Shown here: positions 24,010 to 34,804 of the stretch, piece after piece
Numbering within the stretch: the first letter of the stretch is position 1
Layout: each line of letters begins with the position of its first letter
NCBI GenBank assembly: GCA_009869945.1
Contig: WIXG01000057.1
Coordinates: 186,001-250,000, forward strand
Direction of reading: 5' to 3'
DNA length: 64,000 nt
From: Mesaphorura yosii
Taxonomy: Eukaryota > Arthropoda > Collembola > Poduromorpha > Tullbergiidae
Translations under genes and position numbers: made by a program
The notes under the pieces: generated by a model
Databases searched by the model: none
Seen by the model: the letters and a program-made list of their open reading frames with translations, nothing else
What the model was told of the DNA's origin: nothing

Positions 24010-24887
24010 ACGCGGAGATTGCAAATTGCGTCTTGTCTGCTTTAGCTTCACTTTGCAGACCTCTGCTGTGAAATGAAAATGACGCGATCATCGTCTGATT
24101 AATGATTACTCATTACTGATTACTGTGGCACAAATTGACCAGAGGTCAATCCACTTCCACGTGTCGATGTGCCGCGCGCCTGAACCCTACACCAGTCACA
24201 AAATTCAGACTGCCTCTGGAATTGAGCTCCGCTCCGTTTAAATTCTTGTAGAATTAGTTCGAAAGCAAGTATTTAAACAAAGTTGCGTATGTATATGCGC
24301 TCTTGGCCGTGGAAGAGGAAGTATTTAATTCGACCTGGAATGCGCCGACAAAAATTTCGTGCCACGCCATGCCAAGCTGATGTACGCTAGCCTAAGCTCA
24401 GGCCGCATGCCTCACAATGCCCGAACGCGAGCCAAGCCACCGCGAGTGCATTGAATGCATTGGGATAAGAAAGGTCATGTCAGGAAGATGTCAATTAGTC
24501 GTGCTTAATGTCAGTGCCATGCCAGAAAGGCATAAAGGGCAAGTCAAGCCGCAAGTCACAAGTGACGAGTTTATGATCCTCATCTATGCCATGCCAAGCC
24601 ATTGCTTGTTTATGACAACACTAAAATTAAAAATGTAAACAAGACCCAAGCACAAGGCGCAGCGCAGGCGCAGTGCACGTTGACAGTTTTTATGACACCA
24701 GTGCAGTTGTATGCAGTAAACGGTAAGCTGCGCTGTAATAATGCCGAGTCAAGTCAAGTCAGGGCAGCAGCATAGAATAAAGGAGTTGATGTTGAAAGAT
24801 TATGATCATTATCAGGAGCAGCAGCAGCAGCATGGGTCGGTCATAAAAAGGAATCTGAGGAGCAGCATGTGCAGCGGAGGTTCGGAA

Positions 24888-24918
24888 CGTGGGTACGAAT
24901 TTTAGACTCTTTCTCACG
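24888..24918. promoter_or_regulatory. SPS-like paired Su(H) sites, proximal to HES-B
   Basis: CGTGGGTA (24888-24895, one mismatch) and TTCTCACG (24911-24918, fits YGTGRGAA in reverse) are head-to-head with a 15-bp spacer. They lie 650-680 bp upstream of the HES-B ATG, the usual place for an E(spl) SPS. Confidence 0.55.
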
Positions 24919-25300
24919 GTCCTGAAAAATCCAAGACACTGCTGCACCACCACCGCACAAGACCCGAGACCGACCCTTTTTTGTTGAGTCTTTTCTTTAA
25001 ATTCTTGTGCTGCTGCTGCTCAACACCTGGCATCTTGTCCCATTGTGATGTGATGTGATGCGATGCAGCCACAGCCACTGTGAGCGCAGGCCAGAAACCA
25101 CTTTTCTCATCATCATTACTGCGAGCGAGAGCCCGTTCGAGAAGTGTGCATGAAGAGGGGAGCCGGCCGTCCTCGCTCGAGTCGAACACACGCTAAAGCT
25201 AATGCCAGTATTAATGTTAATGTTAAGCTGAGGACGGGGTACACGATCAACAATTCGTGCTAGCGATCCACACGCATGAGACCAGCAACCCGCCGAAACG

Positions 25301-25337
25301 GATAAAACGTGGTCGTGCTCACACGACAGGGCTCATT
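25301..25337 (+). promoter_or_regulatory. Possible core promoter of HES-B
   Basis: A TATA-like GATAAAA (25301) precedes an arthropod initiator-like TCATT (25333-25337) by about 33 bp. This would give a 5' UTR of about 230 nt that contains a symmetric E-box ACAGCTGC (25424-25431). Spacing is slightly long, so this is tentative. Confidence 0.3.
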
Positions 25338-25423
25338 TCCAAACTGAACCTTTGAGCGAAAGCAACGACTGAGCAATCTGAGAAACGTGAACCCAACGTG
25401 TTCAATCGCAAGCTCCACAAGTT

Positions 25424-25431
25424 ACAGCTGC
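25424..25431 (+). promoter_or_regulatory. Class-A E-box near the HES-B start
   Basis: ACAGCTGC matches RCAGSTG read from either strand and lies 135 bp before the HES-B ATG. Confidence 0.4.
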
Positions 25432-25565
25432 AATTCAATTTCTTCCAAGTCCAAGTACAAAGTACAAATTCCAAGTGACTTGTACGCGTGCCAACTTAAT
25501 CAATTCTTAATCACACTCACAAGTTAATTGTGTTCAAGTACAATCACTACGACAACGACCAGAAC

Positions 25566-26440
25566 ATGGCTCCCTTGACTGACATTTCACTGCGTGCTTT
25601 CGCCGTCCAGAATTCGGCGGAACCAATCTCCCGTACGATGCAGTACAGAAAGGTAAGAGTTGTACATTCGTACTCAATTAGCTGACTTAAATTACTATTG
25701 TGCTCCGGCACAAGCCAAACAAAACTTTTCAGAACTTAAAGTTTCATTCATTCCGATTTGAGAATACTTGCAATGGCACTTGACTTACGAATCGATTCTT
25801 TTACTTTCAGATTACAAAGCCGCTGCTCGAACGCCAGCGCCGTGCCCGAATCAATCGATCTCTCGACGAGCTGAAGGAGATCCTTATCGTTGGCCTGCAA
25901 TCGGAAGGAGAGAACGTGACCCGCCTGGAGAAAGCTGACATTCTGGAGCTGACTGTAAGACACCTGCACAAACTCCAGCAACAAGTGTCCTGCCCATCCA
26001 TGAATACCGTCGAAACCGCCTGCATCCACAACCTCGGCGCGGACGAGAAGTTCCGACAAGGGTACTCGACCTGTGCGAAGGAAGTCTCACGTGTTCTTGC
26101 CTCAACGCCGAAAATTGACATCCAGCTCGGCACTTCGCTCATGGTGCATCTGGGCAACTCCCTGAATCAAATCACCAACCAGCAACGAGCCACACCGGCA
26201 CTCGTGACCATGTCCACGCCGAACTCGGCGCTGTCACCAACTCCATCGATGACCATGTCGATGCCAATGCACTCGCCAGCGTCGTCACTTGAGTCGTACC
26301 GCCCATACACGCCGCCATCGTCGCCCGAAGAGGATATGGACACCCAAACCATTGTGTCCTGTGACAAAGTCGCGATGTCACCCAAGTCCTTGATCCTGGC
26401 CCGGCTTGGGTACAAGAAGCAAATGTGGCGGCCGTGGTGA
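25566..26440 (+). CDS. HES-B: second E(spl)-type bHLH-Orange repressor
   Basis: Exons 25566-25652 and 25811-26440 (phase 0, 158-bp intron) encode 238 aa. Exon 1 ends SRTMQYRK, exactly where HES-A exon 1 ends, so the two genes share an intron position. Exon 2 opens ITKPLLERQRRARIN with the Hes proline. The bHLH covers about residues 30-85 and the Orange domain about 109-150, followed by a Ser/Pro/Thr-rich tail. The protein ends MWRPW, the Groucho-recruiting motif; no PxDLS motif is present. It should be a nuclear Notch-induced repressor of proneural genes. An SPS-like element lies about 0.65 kb upstream and a full SPS+A about 4.1 kb upstream. A K-box occurs in the 3' UTR. The basic region is closer to fly m-delta type than to m-beta, but one-to-one orthology is not claimed. 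Confidence 0.95.
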
Positions 26441-26872
26441 ATTGTTGCAGCTTTCGTAGCAGGACAATGCTTGAGTGAGTGCCTTAATTAATCAGTGAAA
26501 CCAGTGACCAGTGCCTTGTAGATACGAATTTTGTCTCATTTTGTATTGCACTACTTAATTTATTTCTACTTTGCCCTTTCAACTTTGTAAATTAATTCTT
26601 TTCAACGTCGAGCTGCAAATATTCTACAAACGTCTTTCAAAAATTGAAAATTGGTGTAATTTTTGTACTTAACCTGCGCTGTATAAGTTTAAGTTCTCTT
26701 CTTCTGTTGACTGTGTACGCGTGCGCTTTAACGAGAAGATGGGCGAGTAATTGCGGCAGAACAATCTTGGTCTTGACAATTTAACGTGTAACGTCTCATC
26801 ATTCATCATTGAACTTGGCAAGGCAATCATTTTGCATGTGTAGATAACTCTAACGTTAATTTTAAGTGTGTG

Positions 26873-26880
26873 CTGTGATA
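26873..26880 (+). promoter_or_regulatory. K-box in HES-B 3' UTR
   Basis: CTGTGATA lies 432 bp after the stop and before the AATAAA at 27020-27025. It is the same 8-mer as in the Bearded-like 3' UTR and is fully complementary to nt 1-8 of miR-2/13. Confidence 0.65.
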
Positions 26881-27019
26881 CTAACATTTAATTTAGCCAT
26901 ACTCTAAGTGTACCGTGTCAGAGATTGCATGAAAGACAAGGCAGTGAAATGTGAAATTGAATTGGAATTTGAGGATTGACAACTATTTGGTTTGAAATGA
27001 AAATGATACGAGAAATTGA

Positions 27020-27025
27020 AATAAA
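27020..27025 (+). terminator. Poly(A) signal of HES-B
   Basis: AATAAA in an AT-rich context 580 bp after the stop codon. Confidence 0.6.
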
Positions 27026-27045
27026 AATTTGCCTATGAGCAAAGC

Positions 27046-28009
27046 TTATGTGAAATTATCTTGGAATGGGACTTGTAGTCTTGACTTCGTTGACTTTCCT
27101 GATGCCAAATTGAAGTTGGAATTGGAATTGGGCTTTGAATTCGCTAATGATAAGATTTGTCATTTGTTTTGTCTTGGATTCGCAGTATTTTGCTGTTTTG
27201 TTGTTAAATTGGGGTTGGATCTCTAATTGGGCCTGGAATTCTTTCTGGTAGTAAAGTTTCTTATTGGCTTTGTCGCCTGCTGGCTTCATTATCATTTTAT
27301 CATTGAGTTTGCATAGAATTCGACCGTGAAACGTAGATGTAATGGTCTTTAAGCCATGCTGACAACGACGGTGACGCGAGGACTCGTCTTTAAGGTGATG
27401 ACGCCGAGGCAGAATGAGATCACATAATCACAATGGTAAACCTCACTTTCAACTTGTAACTTTAAGCTTTTACGGAGACATTTGTACGAAGAAGTTTGAG
27501 ACTTCAAACCCCTGCCCTGCTCAAACTACTCTCAAACTCATTTTGGTGCACACAGTCCCAACTTGTGGCTGCCCACGGAAGTTGAGCACTCCGCTTAATA
27601 CCCGTACCCATGATCCCGGGCACTGGCACTGACAACGATGGCTAATAATTCGCCGATCGACGTGTATAGAGTTCTGATCAATATTTATGCCAGGCTTCGA
27701 GCCGTCAGCAACGTGAAAACTGACAACGCCAATGACTAAAACACAATTTTCAAATGAAATGGAGAAACACAATCACAGATAATTTATCCTCGATCGATTT
27801 GAGGCGCTCATTGATTGGATGTGTTTATTTCCAGTTATTGCAATCTCACTTCCAACTACAAAGGCCAATGCATCATAATAAGTGCAAGGTAATCAGGGAA
27901 TTACTGGAAGAAAAGGTAAGGCAAGGTAATCTCGCTCCTACTGGAAAATATGTTTCCATTCCACAGTCTATGTTTGATGGTGGATGTGGGACAAGACAGG
28001 TTCTGTGAG
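27046..28009. other. Convergent intergenic region HES-B / Rab6-like
   Basis: No gene is visible. The minus-strand AATAAA at 27824-27829 probably ends the Rab6-like transcript. This region marks the right edge of the E(spl)-C. Confidence 0.5.
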
Positions 28010-28792
28010 TTAAACAATATTGCATCCAGAATCCGCTTCCATCTCTGACCGCTTCTCGCTCCCGACCTCACCTCCGTCCATGTTTAGAATTGCAGCCACC
28101 ACATTGCGAAAGAGCTGCAAGTAATTTGGGATGGATACAATTAGCAAGAGAATCGGCCTAGCCAGGCCCGCATAGGCAAACCAGTTCAAACTCAGCTTAC
28201 AATTGTCACATTTGGTCCAGCCACTGCGCTCGTCTCGATGAACATCGTGCCCAGCTCCTTCGCCCTCCGCTCGCCTGCGGCCGTGCTCACTTCGCGCTGC
28301 TCCGCCAGCTCGATCTTGTTCCCACACAGTACGATGATGGAGTCGTTTCCGTGCTCGGAACGCACAACGTCCACCCATTTGCTCGTATGGCTGAACGAAA
28401 TCTCGTCCGTCACGTCGAAAACTACGATGAAGACGGTCGAGTGTCGAATGTAGTTCGAAATCGTCGCCCGGCACCGTTCCTGGCCCGAAGTGTCGAAAAG
28501 GTGTAGCTGGAGTCCATGATTTTGTACGGTGAGGGTCTTTGTGGTGGAATCCACGTCCACTTTGTACATGTTGTCCTTCGCAGTGTCGTTCATGAAGCGA
28601 TTGATGAGTGCCGTTTTTCCAGCTATGAAATTAGCAAATTATCCACCTTATACAAATTTAGATGACCACTGACAACTTTGACTTGCCTTGTCTTTCGCCG
28701 AGAAACACGAGGTTGATCCTCCGCATTGATTTGTGCCCGTGATGCGGGTCATCTTTCACGTTTTTGGATGTTTCTGCGGATACCGTCGCCAT
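28010..28792 (-). CDS. Divergent Rab6-like small GTPase
   Basis: Three exons, 28792-28687, 28622-28201 and 28114-28010, encode 210 aa, close to Rab6 (208 aa). The Rab6 signature SYIRDSTV appears as NYIRHSTV, followed by a recognisable SKWVDVVRSEHG helix. G1 is GERQAGKT (residues 32-39), completed across the first intron. G3 is DTSGQE and G5 is ETSA. G4 reads NKIE instead of NKxD, and the switch I segment is two residues shorter than in Rab6 and lacks an obvious TIG with the Mg-binding threonine. The C-terminus, CNIV, offers one cysteine in a CaaX-like position rather than the CxC of Rab6. Intron 1 needs a GC donor (CAAG/GCAAGT). Rab6 acts in Golgi traffic; whether this protein binds GTP normally is doubtful. 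Confidence 0.85.
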
Positions 28793-29547
28793 TTTCAGCT
28801 TTCAGATCCAATAGACTTGAGCAAATACGAGTATGAACACTACTGCAACTTTCAGATTTCTTTTTCGTACTGGCCGAGTACGACTGTGATTGATTTTACC
28901 CATGCGTAATTGGCAATGACCGTGATTGCTTTTTTCCGTGAATAAAATAGCGACTAGCATCTGCGCGCGATGTGAATGTGATTCTCTGCTTTCGAGCTCG
29001 GGCCCGAGCCAGGACCAGAACTCGTCGTCTTGTTTCCAGCATATCCGTCGGCTACAGAGCCAAGCCAGGCTAAAATTGAGATAAACATGCAAAATGTCCG
29101 TGTGGGAGAAAGTCGGAGACTGGAAGTAATGGGAATTATCGATTAGACTCAACACGACACTACACGAACACAAACCTTTTACAAGTCTTTGTTCCTTGTA
29201 TGGAAGATTTATAAAGCCTGAAATGACTTTGACATTTGTCGAAGTCGGGATAATTTCGGGATGCCAATTAAATCTTTCTAAAACTACCATTCTTGCGTAT
29301 GCAGGATGATTAGATTAGAGCCAGAGGTTTTAGCAGTAGTACGTTTATTCAGTCTGTCTATGCTTTTTACGTTGATTTTCTTTATACCTTCGCCTAAAGC
29401 TATTAAAGCTGTCCTAAAACTGATTAAAATCACACTTCGTAAGTGAATAATCCAGGCAAGTGGAGTCGTAACTCGTGATCGTGAGAGCTGAGCGTTAAGG
29501 TGCTGACATTAACATTTGCTTGCCGCGCTTGACGCTTATTTACTCAT
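28793..29547. other. Spacer between Rab6-like and 14-3-3 genes
   Basis: Contains the Rab6-like promoter and the 14-3-3 3' UTR, with a minus-strand AATAAA at 29344-29349. No gene is seen. Confidence 0.45.
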
Positions 29548-30751
29548 CTAGCTGGCCTTCGGCGTCTCATCCAGTTCCAAAGCCAACGCCAAATCAGACT
29601 CTGAAGTTGGTTCCACGTCCTTCTCAGTCACCTCCACTTTGCCGCCTGAAATTAGAACCCAAACGATTCGAAACTCGAGTCCAGAACCAGCGACATTACA
29701 TCTTCTTTTGCTGGTAACTTACTTTCTAGCACATCGGACGTCCAGAGGGTCAAGTTATCACGAAGGCGCTGCATAATGTGCGTCGAGTCCTTGTAAGTTT
29801 CTTCGGGCAAGTCGTCCACCTCCGCAACCGCGTCGTCAAACGCAGCCTTGGCGATCATGCACGCACGGTCATTCCGCCCAAGCACTTCGTGGTACAAGAC
29901 TGACAAATTCAAAGCCAGACCAAGCCTGAAATGAAATTCACGGGATCAAAATGTCACAAAGGCATAACGTATGAGTGTGACAAAACCTAAAAGCAAAGTG
30001 AATTTACCGAATTGGGTGCGTCGGGCTCAATTCAACCCGTGCAATTTCCGTCCCCGCCGTGTAAGCGACCAGCGAGTTCTCGGAAAATTCCTGGCGCTTC
30101 TCCTCAATTGTGATGTCCGTCAGGTAGCGATAATAATCGCCTTTCCTGCATCGAATAATCAAATCAATGACTGTTACAAACGAGCACAGAAGTTTGTGTG
30201 CAACTGTTTGTTCGTCTTGCATTTTGTAGAAGAAAACTTTATTTTCAACCGTAATCGAAACTGGGAGCAGGTGATGGTCCAGAAGCAGAAACACGTCGTG
30301 GCAGATCTCCCGGATTTCGTGCTTAATCTGCTGCTTGTACATGTGAATTGTTTCCAGATCGAGCTGGTTCGCCTCCTCGCCCTTGGCGTCCTCCTTGTGC
30401 TGCAGGGCAATTGCCTTTGTCCACGACTCGCGGCGTGCCTGAATCACATTCTTGTAGGCGACCGAAACCAGATTCCGCTCCTCCACTGTCAGCTCAACGC
30501 CCATGTTTGCAATCTTTTTCACGTAGTCGACCATTTCTGGGCAAGGCAAGAGACGTGTAAAGAGAGTGAAAGTAAGCAAGAACAAGAATTAAGAATTACT
30601 GATAGCAAGGCTGACCATCGTATCGCTGTACTTGCTTGCATAACTTCGCCTTGAAGACTGTGTCCTCGCGATCAGCAGCCTTTGTATTTGGGTTGGCGCT
30701 ACCCAGCTCCCAGGGACCGACGCCCTTCTTCGCGGCAGTGGTAGTGGCCAT
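29548..30751 (-). CDS. 14-3-3 protein, epsilon-like, with N- and C-terminal extensions
   Basis: Five exons, 30751-30616, 30536-30221, 30145-30008, 29925-29723 and 29645-29548, encode 296 aa; usual 14-3-3 proteins have 245-260. Phases match at every join. The phosphopeptide pocket is complete: K74, R81, R157 and Y158 correspond to K49, R56, R127 and Y128 of the zeta form. Family blocks [20 protein letters not shown] and DNLTLWTSD are present, the first favouring the epsilon type. About 25 extra residues precede the usual start, and an acidic tail of about 35 residues follows helix 9. Intron 2 uses a GC donor (AAAAT/GCAAGA), the only join that restores KMKGDYY. The protein should be a cytosolic dimer that binds phosphoserine clients. 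The sequence is more divergent than conserved housekeeping 14-3-3s, so a second, canonical copy may exist elsewhere. Confidence 0.88.
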
Positions 30752-31799
30752 GATCTAAATTCCACTAGAAGAGGCTTGGGATTTGAAGTGTCATGAAACT
30801 GATGAAACTATCTGAATGTTCAAAGTTGGTGTCGCAATGTGCAAGATCCTATTCCAGACTTTCCAGATAACTTCATTGCACTTTTGCCCAAAGTTCGCAT
30901 TGCATGGGCTGCTCGTGATTTGATTCCAGGCGTGTCGGCGCGTGGATTACCCATAGTGATTGGGATTGATTAAATCGCCTAAATGAGTCAGGTGCAGGGT
31001 AGATTCATATTCTATGCCATCGCTGCAACTTTTAGCAGATCTGACAAGATAAGATGTCAATGAAGAAAAAGGAACTTCGAAATGATACACAATAATGCTT
31101 TTATCAGGTTACATGTAGGTGTGTAGACTCTAAAACACTTGAGCATTGCACTAAATACTTTCATTACTTAGCAAACATACGAAACAGACTTTCGTTGGAG
31201 TCATGTTTTGTGAATGAATTAATACATGAATTATTAACCCACGACCCGTTTCATAATTCGCTCTTGTTGCATTCCAGTGCGTCAGGGCAATCAAGGCATC
31301 AATCAATGTACTTTCTAATTTACCACGTTCGTCACGGCGTAACGCGCCACTCCGGCATATTCCATACTCAGAGACTAATCGAATCACTTTCTAATAGGCG
31401 ATTGCGATATGGTATAAAATCTAAGGATTCAAAGAGGGAATAAATCAGGCCAGTACGGAGTTGGATTCTGTAGGAGGAAGCGCATTTCATCTGAGCGGAG
31501 AAAAGCAAGCGCCTCCTTGCGCAAGTGTGGAAAGCTGTCAAGAGTTGAGAGGAATTCAATTATCACGCACATTTTTGGTTTTGTTGCAATTATTGTTTTA
31601 ATCTCGATGGAGTCTGGTAACGTTCCAGGTTAATAATGTGACCCTTGTCGCTTGTAGCCTTCTGCATGCAGCGTGTGCGTGTCTGTGGAGGAGGGCAAAG
31701 TAAAAGGTTGGGGTTGGGGTCGGTGTTCGCTGGAAATTAGAATTATGAGTTGACCAGTTGTGATTTCCGTTGGCAGTCATTTACAAATGTTGGCCAAGA
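30752..31799. other. Divergent promoter region 14-3-3 / PXYLP1-like
   Basis: One kilobase between the oppositely oriented start codons. No gene is seen. An acceptor-like TTGGCAG just before 31775 suggests that the phosphatase gene has a non-coding first exon here. Confidence 0.4.
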
Positions 31800-33887
31800 A
31801 TGCGACTCAAGAGCTCATCATTCCTGTCATCCTTTCAGCAATCAAAGTTTACTCAAATTAAGTGCTACATCTATCTGCTTATATGGATTGTGATTTTCTC
31901 TTTGGGTAATTTTGCTTACAATCGTACAGAGATGGGATCTAATCTGCCATCAGTCGCCTGGTTCAGTAATGAATATGTTTATGTGCTGATTGCAGTGTTG
32001 TACTGGTTTCTTATCACAAACTTCTTGTCAACACCGACGAGCACTTCTTCTCAAGAAGGTAAGACCGTAGGCGTAGGCCGAATTAGGTGACGGCAAGTGA
32101 CTCTTTGATTCGTAATTTTCACCTTGGAATGATAATTTTCGTTTTCGCTCTTAATTGCAGGGTTATTTAAGAGATCTCCGCTTATCTTTGACGATCACGA
32201 ATACGACCATGAGAAATCCGCAACGAAAAATCAAGACACTTCCGCTACTGACGCGATCAAGTCTCGCACGTTAAGTTACCGAATACCTCCATACATTGAG
32301 CAATACATTGAGTCATCTGGTAATGAAGCCAAACCGCTCTTCACTACCTTGGAACGAATTTGCAATGCTCCGGAACGTATTCAGCCGGGCGATGAAAGTA
32401 AGCTCCATCTCACATGAGTTACATGAGCCATGATGCTATGAGCATTAGTTAATTGGCTTACTTGCGGTTTTTAAGACTTGGACACGCCGGAATATCAACT
32501 GTACGCAGTCATTGTCTTGATACGGCATGGAGACCGTGGTCCATTAACACACGTTGGCCAGCACAACATAACCAACATAAATTGCCAGGGCAGTGACCCG
32601 TCTCCTGATCTCAAGAATCTTCTCAAGTTCGCTGAGAGCATGTCAAAGCAACCTGGCTACTTTCAGTTTATCGGACCATTCCACACTTTCCCAAAGGCTC
32701 CAACCAGTCCGCGCTGCCACCTGGGGCAATTAACACAGCTTGGGTCGACGCAATTGATCCAGCTCGGTCGATTTATCCGCAAGACATATCAGGCGACTTT
32801 ATTCCATGACCTGCCACTAAAAACTAGTTCCAGCGCTGCGAATGCATTCAAGATAATAGCGTACTCAACGAGATATCGAAGAACACTCCAGAGTTTAGTT
32901 TCGTTCTTGTACGGGTTGCTGGGACCTAAACACGTTGTACCAAATGTCACGGTACGCGAGAGTCAAAGCATCACATTCTGTTTCAATGACTGCTCGTGTA
33001 AACTGGTTGAACGCCTTAAGAAGATTTCAACTCGAAGCTACAAATCTATAGTAGAAGGTAAGAGTTTACATTTTGGTCAGGTCAAAAGAATGATTTCTTA
33101 TTCATTGGACACAGACAAATTGGAGATGACAACGCTTGTAAAGAAGATGAACTCAGTGCTCGGCATCACCCGCAGTAAGCGCACGGGCGTGGCGCTTCTG
33201 GATCTTCTTCTAGTCTACTCATGTCACAACAGTACATTCCCGTGCCTCCCGCCAGCGCCGGCAGTTTTGCCCGCATCCGCACAGGCATCAGCAGAGAAGG
33301 AGTCGCCTCCAGCCTGCATCACCACCAAAGACGTCACGAATTTAATCAACCTTATCCAAAGAGAAAGCGTCAGCCTCCAGCCACTCGCCAGCAACTACCA
33401 TTTCTCGCTGCTCAGTGCCTACGGACTCCTGAAGGAAATCACGAACCTAGCTTTAAAGATGAGCACGACGAGTGCCGACGTCGACAACCAAAGACAGCAA
33501 CAGCAGAGTCGCATAGCAATATTCTCGGGCCATGACACGACACTCCAAAGTATACTTGGTGCTTTAAGCATATTCTCTTCGCATCCGGATCTCAGACTTC
33601 CGCCGTACGCCTCTCGCTTCGTCTTTGAGTTCTACACGAAGACGAGGAACATTTCTCCGGAAGACTCAGTTCGCAAATACCACTTCCGAGCCGTATACAA
33701 CGGAATCTCTGTAACACATCTGATCTCTTTCTGCCGCCCAAACTTCGGCCGGTTTGACGCGCACTCGAGCCCCCGCGAATTCTTTTGCCCCCTCGAGAAT
33801 CTAGTCCGCTTCGTCCACGATCAGTACTTTGAGAGTTTTGGAAACACGACAACGAATTTCAGAGATGCTTGCCAATACAAACCTTAG
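31800..33887 (+). CDS. 2-phosphoxylose phosphatase 1-like histidine acid phosphatase
   Basis: Three exons, 31800-32058, 32161-32397 and 32476-33887, encode 635 aa. The histidine-phosphatase signature RHGDRGP lies at residues 182-188 and the distal catalytic HD at 518-519 (SGHDTT). The block YAVIVLIRHGDRGPLTHVG resembles animal PXYLP1 (formerly ACPL2). That Golgi enzyme removes the 2-phosphate from xylose in the proteoglycan linkage region and so permits glycosaminoglycan elongation. An N-terminal hydrophobic segment (about 22-40) fits a type II anchor; a second (about 59-76) is unusual, and the true start could be further downstream. Residues about 430-450 hold a low-complexity Ala/Pro insert. 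AATAAA at 33927-33932 ends the gene. Confidence 0.85.
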
Positions 33888-33926
33888 CGTAGTGTAAGCG
33901 TAGCTTGGTCAATTAAAAATTAAGTC

Positions 33927-33932
33927 AATAAA
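33927..33932 (+). terminator. Poly(A) signal of the PXYLP1-like gene
   Basis: AATAAA 40 bp after the stop codon. Confidence 0.6.
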
Positions 33933-34804
33933 TTAGAAATTACGCACACGCACACTCCGCACAATTTTAAGACTGAATTAATTTGATCTTTCAACAATCA
34001 ACTTGTTACGGTGTACTTCGCACGTGATTATGGCACAGCACAAAAATATAGTGAATTTATTCCAGTTATGGATTCTTTCCACTGATCTGCTCTAACGTAT
34101 TACATTTATCTAAAATAGGAACTTAATTCTTGTCATATTCGTTATAACTACTGTATTGCAGTTCCATTTCTATTAAATTACGTACAATAATGATATATGA
34201 CACGAAACACGATACTAATAAGTTGTAGATTTATTTGTAGGTGTTAGTGCAAGGTGAGAGTTCACAATTCAACGTTCACAAGGTTGAGGGCATATCACTT
34301 ATCACCAGATTCAAGGTTACGAGTTTCAATATTTCAACCACAACTAATGATCTCTTAATTTGCATTGGACTATAAATTAGCAGCAGTTGTAAGTGTAGTG
34401 TACATAATATTTATTGATCTAAATCAATAAAACCACAGATTGATTCGTCAGATCAAGATTTCAATAACAATTAAAGCTTGGGGTTACTTTGAGACTACAA
34501 AACAGAATAAAAATTCGGAAGATGTCATGATCTCGTGACCTTTCTGGTTTTGGGCACAACTGTACAGTTTCATAGAAGAGTCTAGCCAAAAACTAAACAC
34601 AAACACATGCATCAACTCGCATGAATCAACAAGTGATAACTTTGCAACCAATACAATTTGATCATCATTTGTCAATTTCTTCAATTGCGAGGCGAGGGCT
34701 ACTTGATGACTGTTGACTCGAATGAGGACGAGCACGACTGACTAAATTAAGGATGTACTGAGAATCTCAATTTCGTTTCACGTATGACTTCGCAGTTTTC
34801 AGCT
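33933..34804. other. Convergent intergenic region PXYLP1-like / carrier
   Basis: No gene. It contains minus-strand poly(A) candidates (TTTATT near 34411 on the plus strand) for the mitochondrial carrier. Confidence 0.45.

Noticed and set aside
33053..33080. GTAAGA...CAG resembling an intron inside the phosphatase last exon
   Set aside because: It would be under 30 nt, and the reading frame continues through it without a break.
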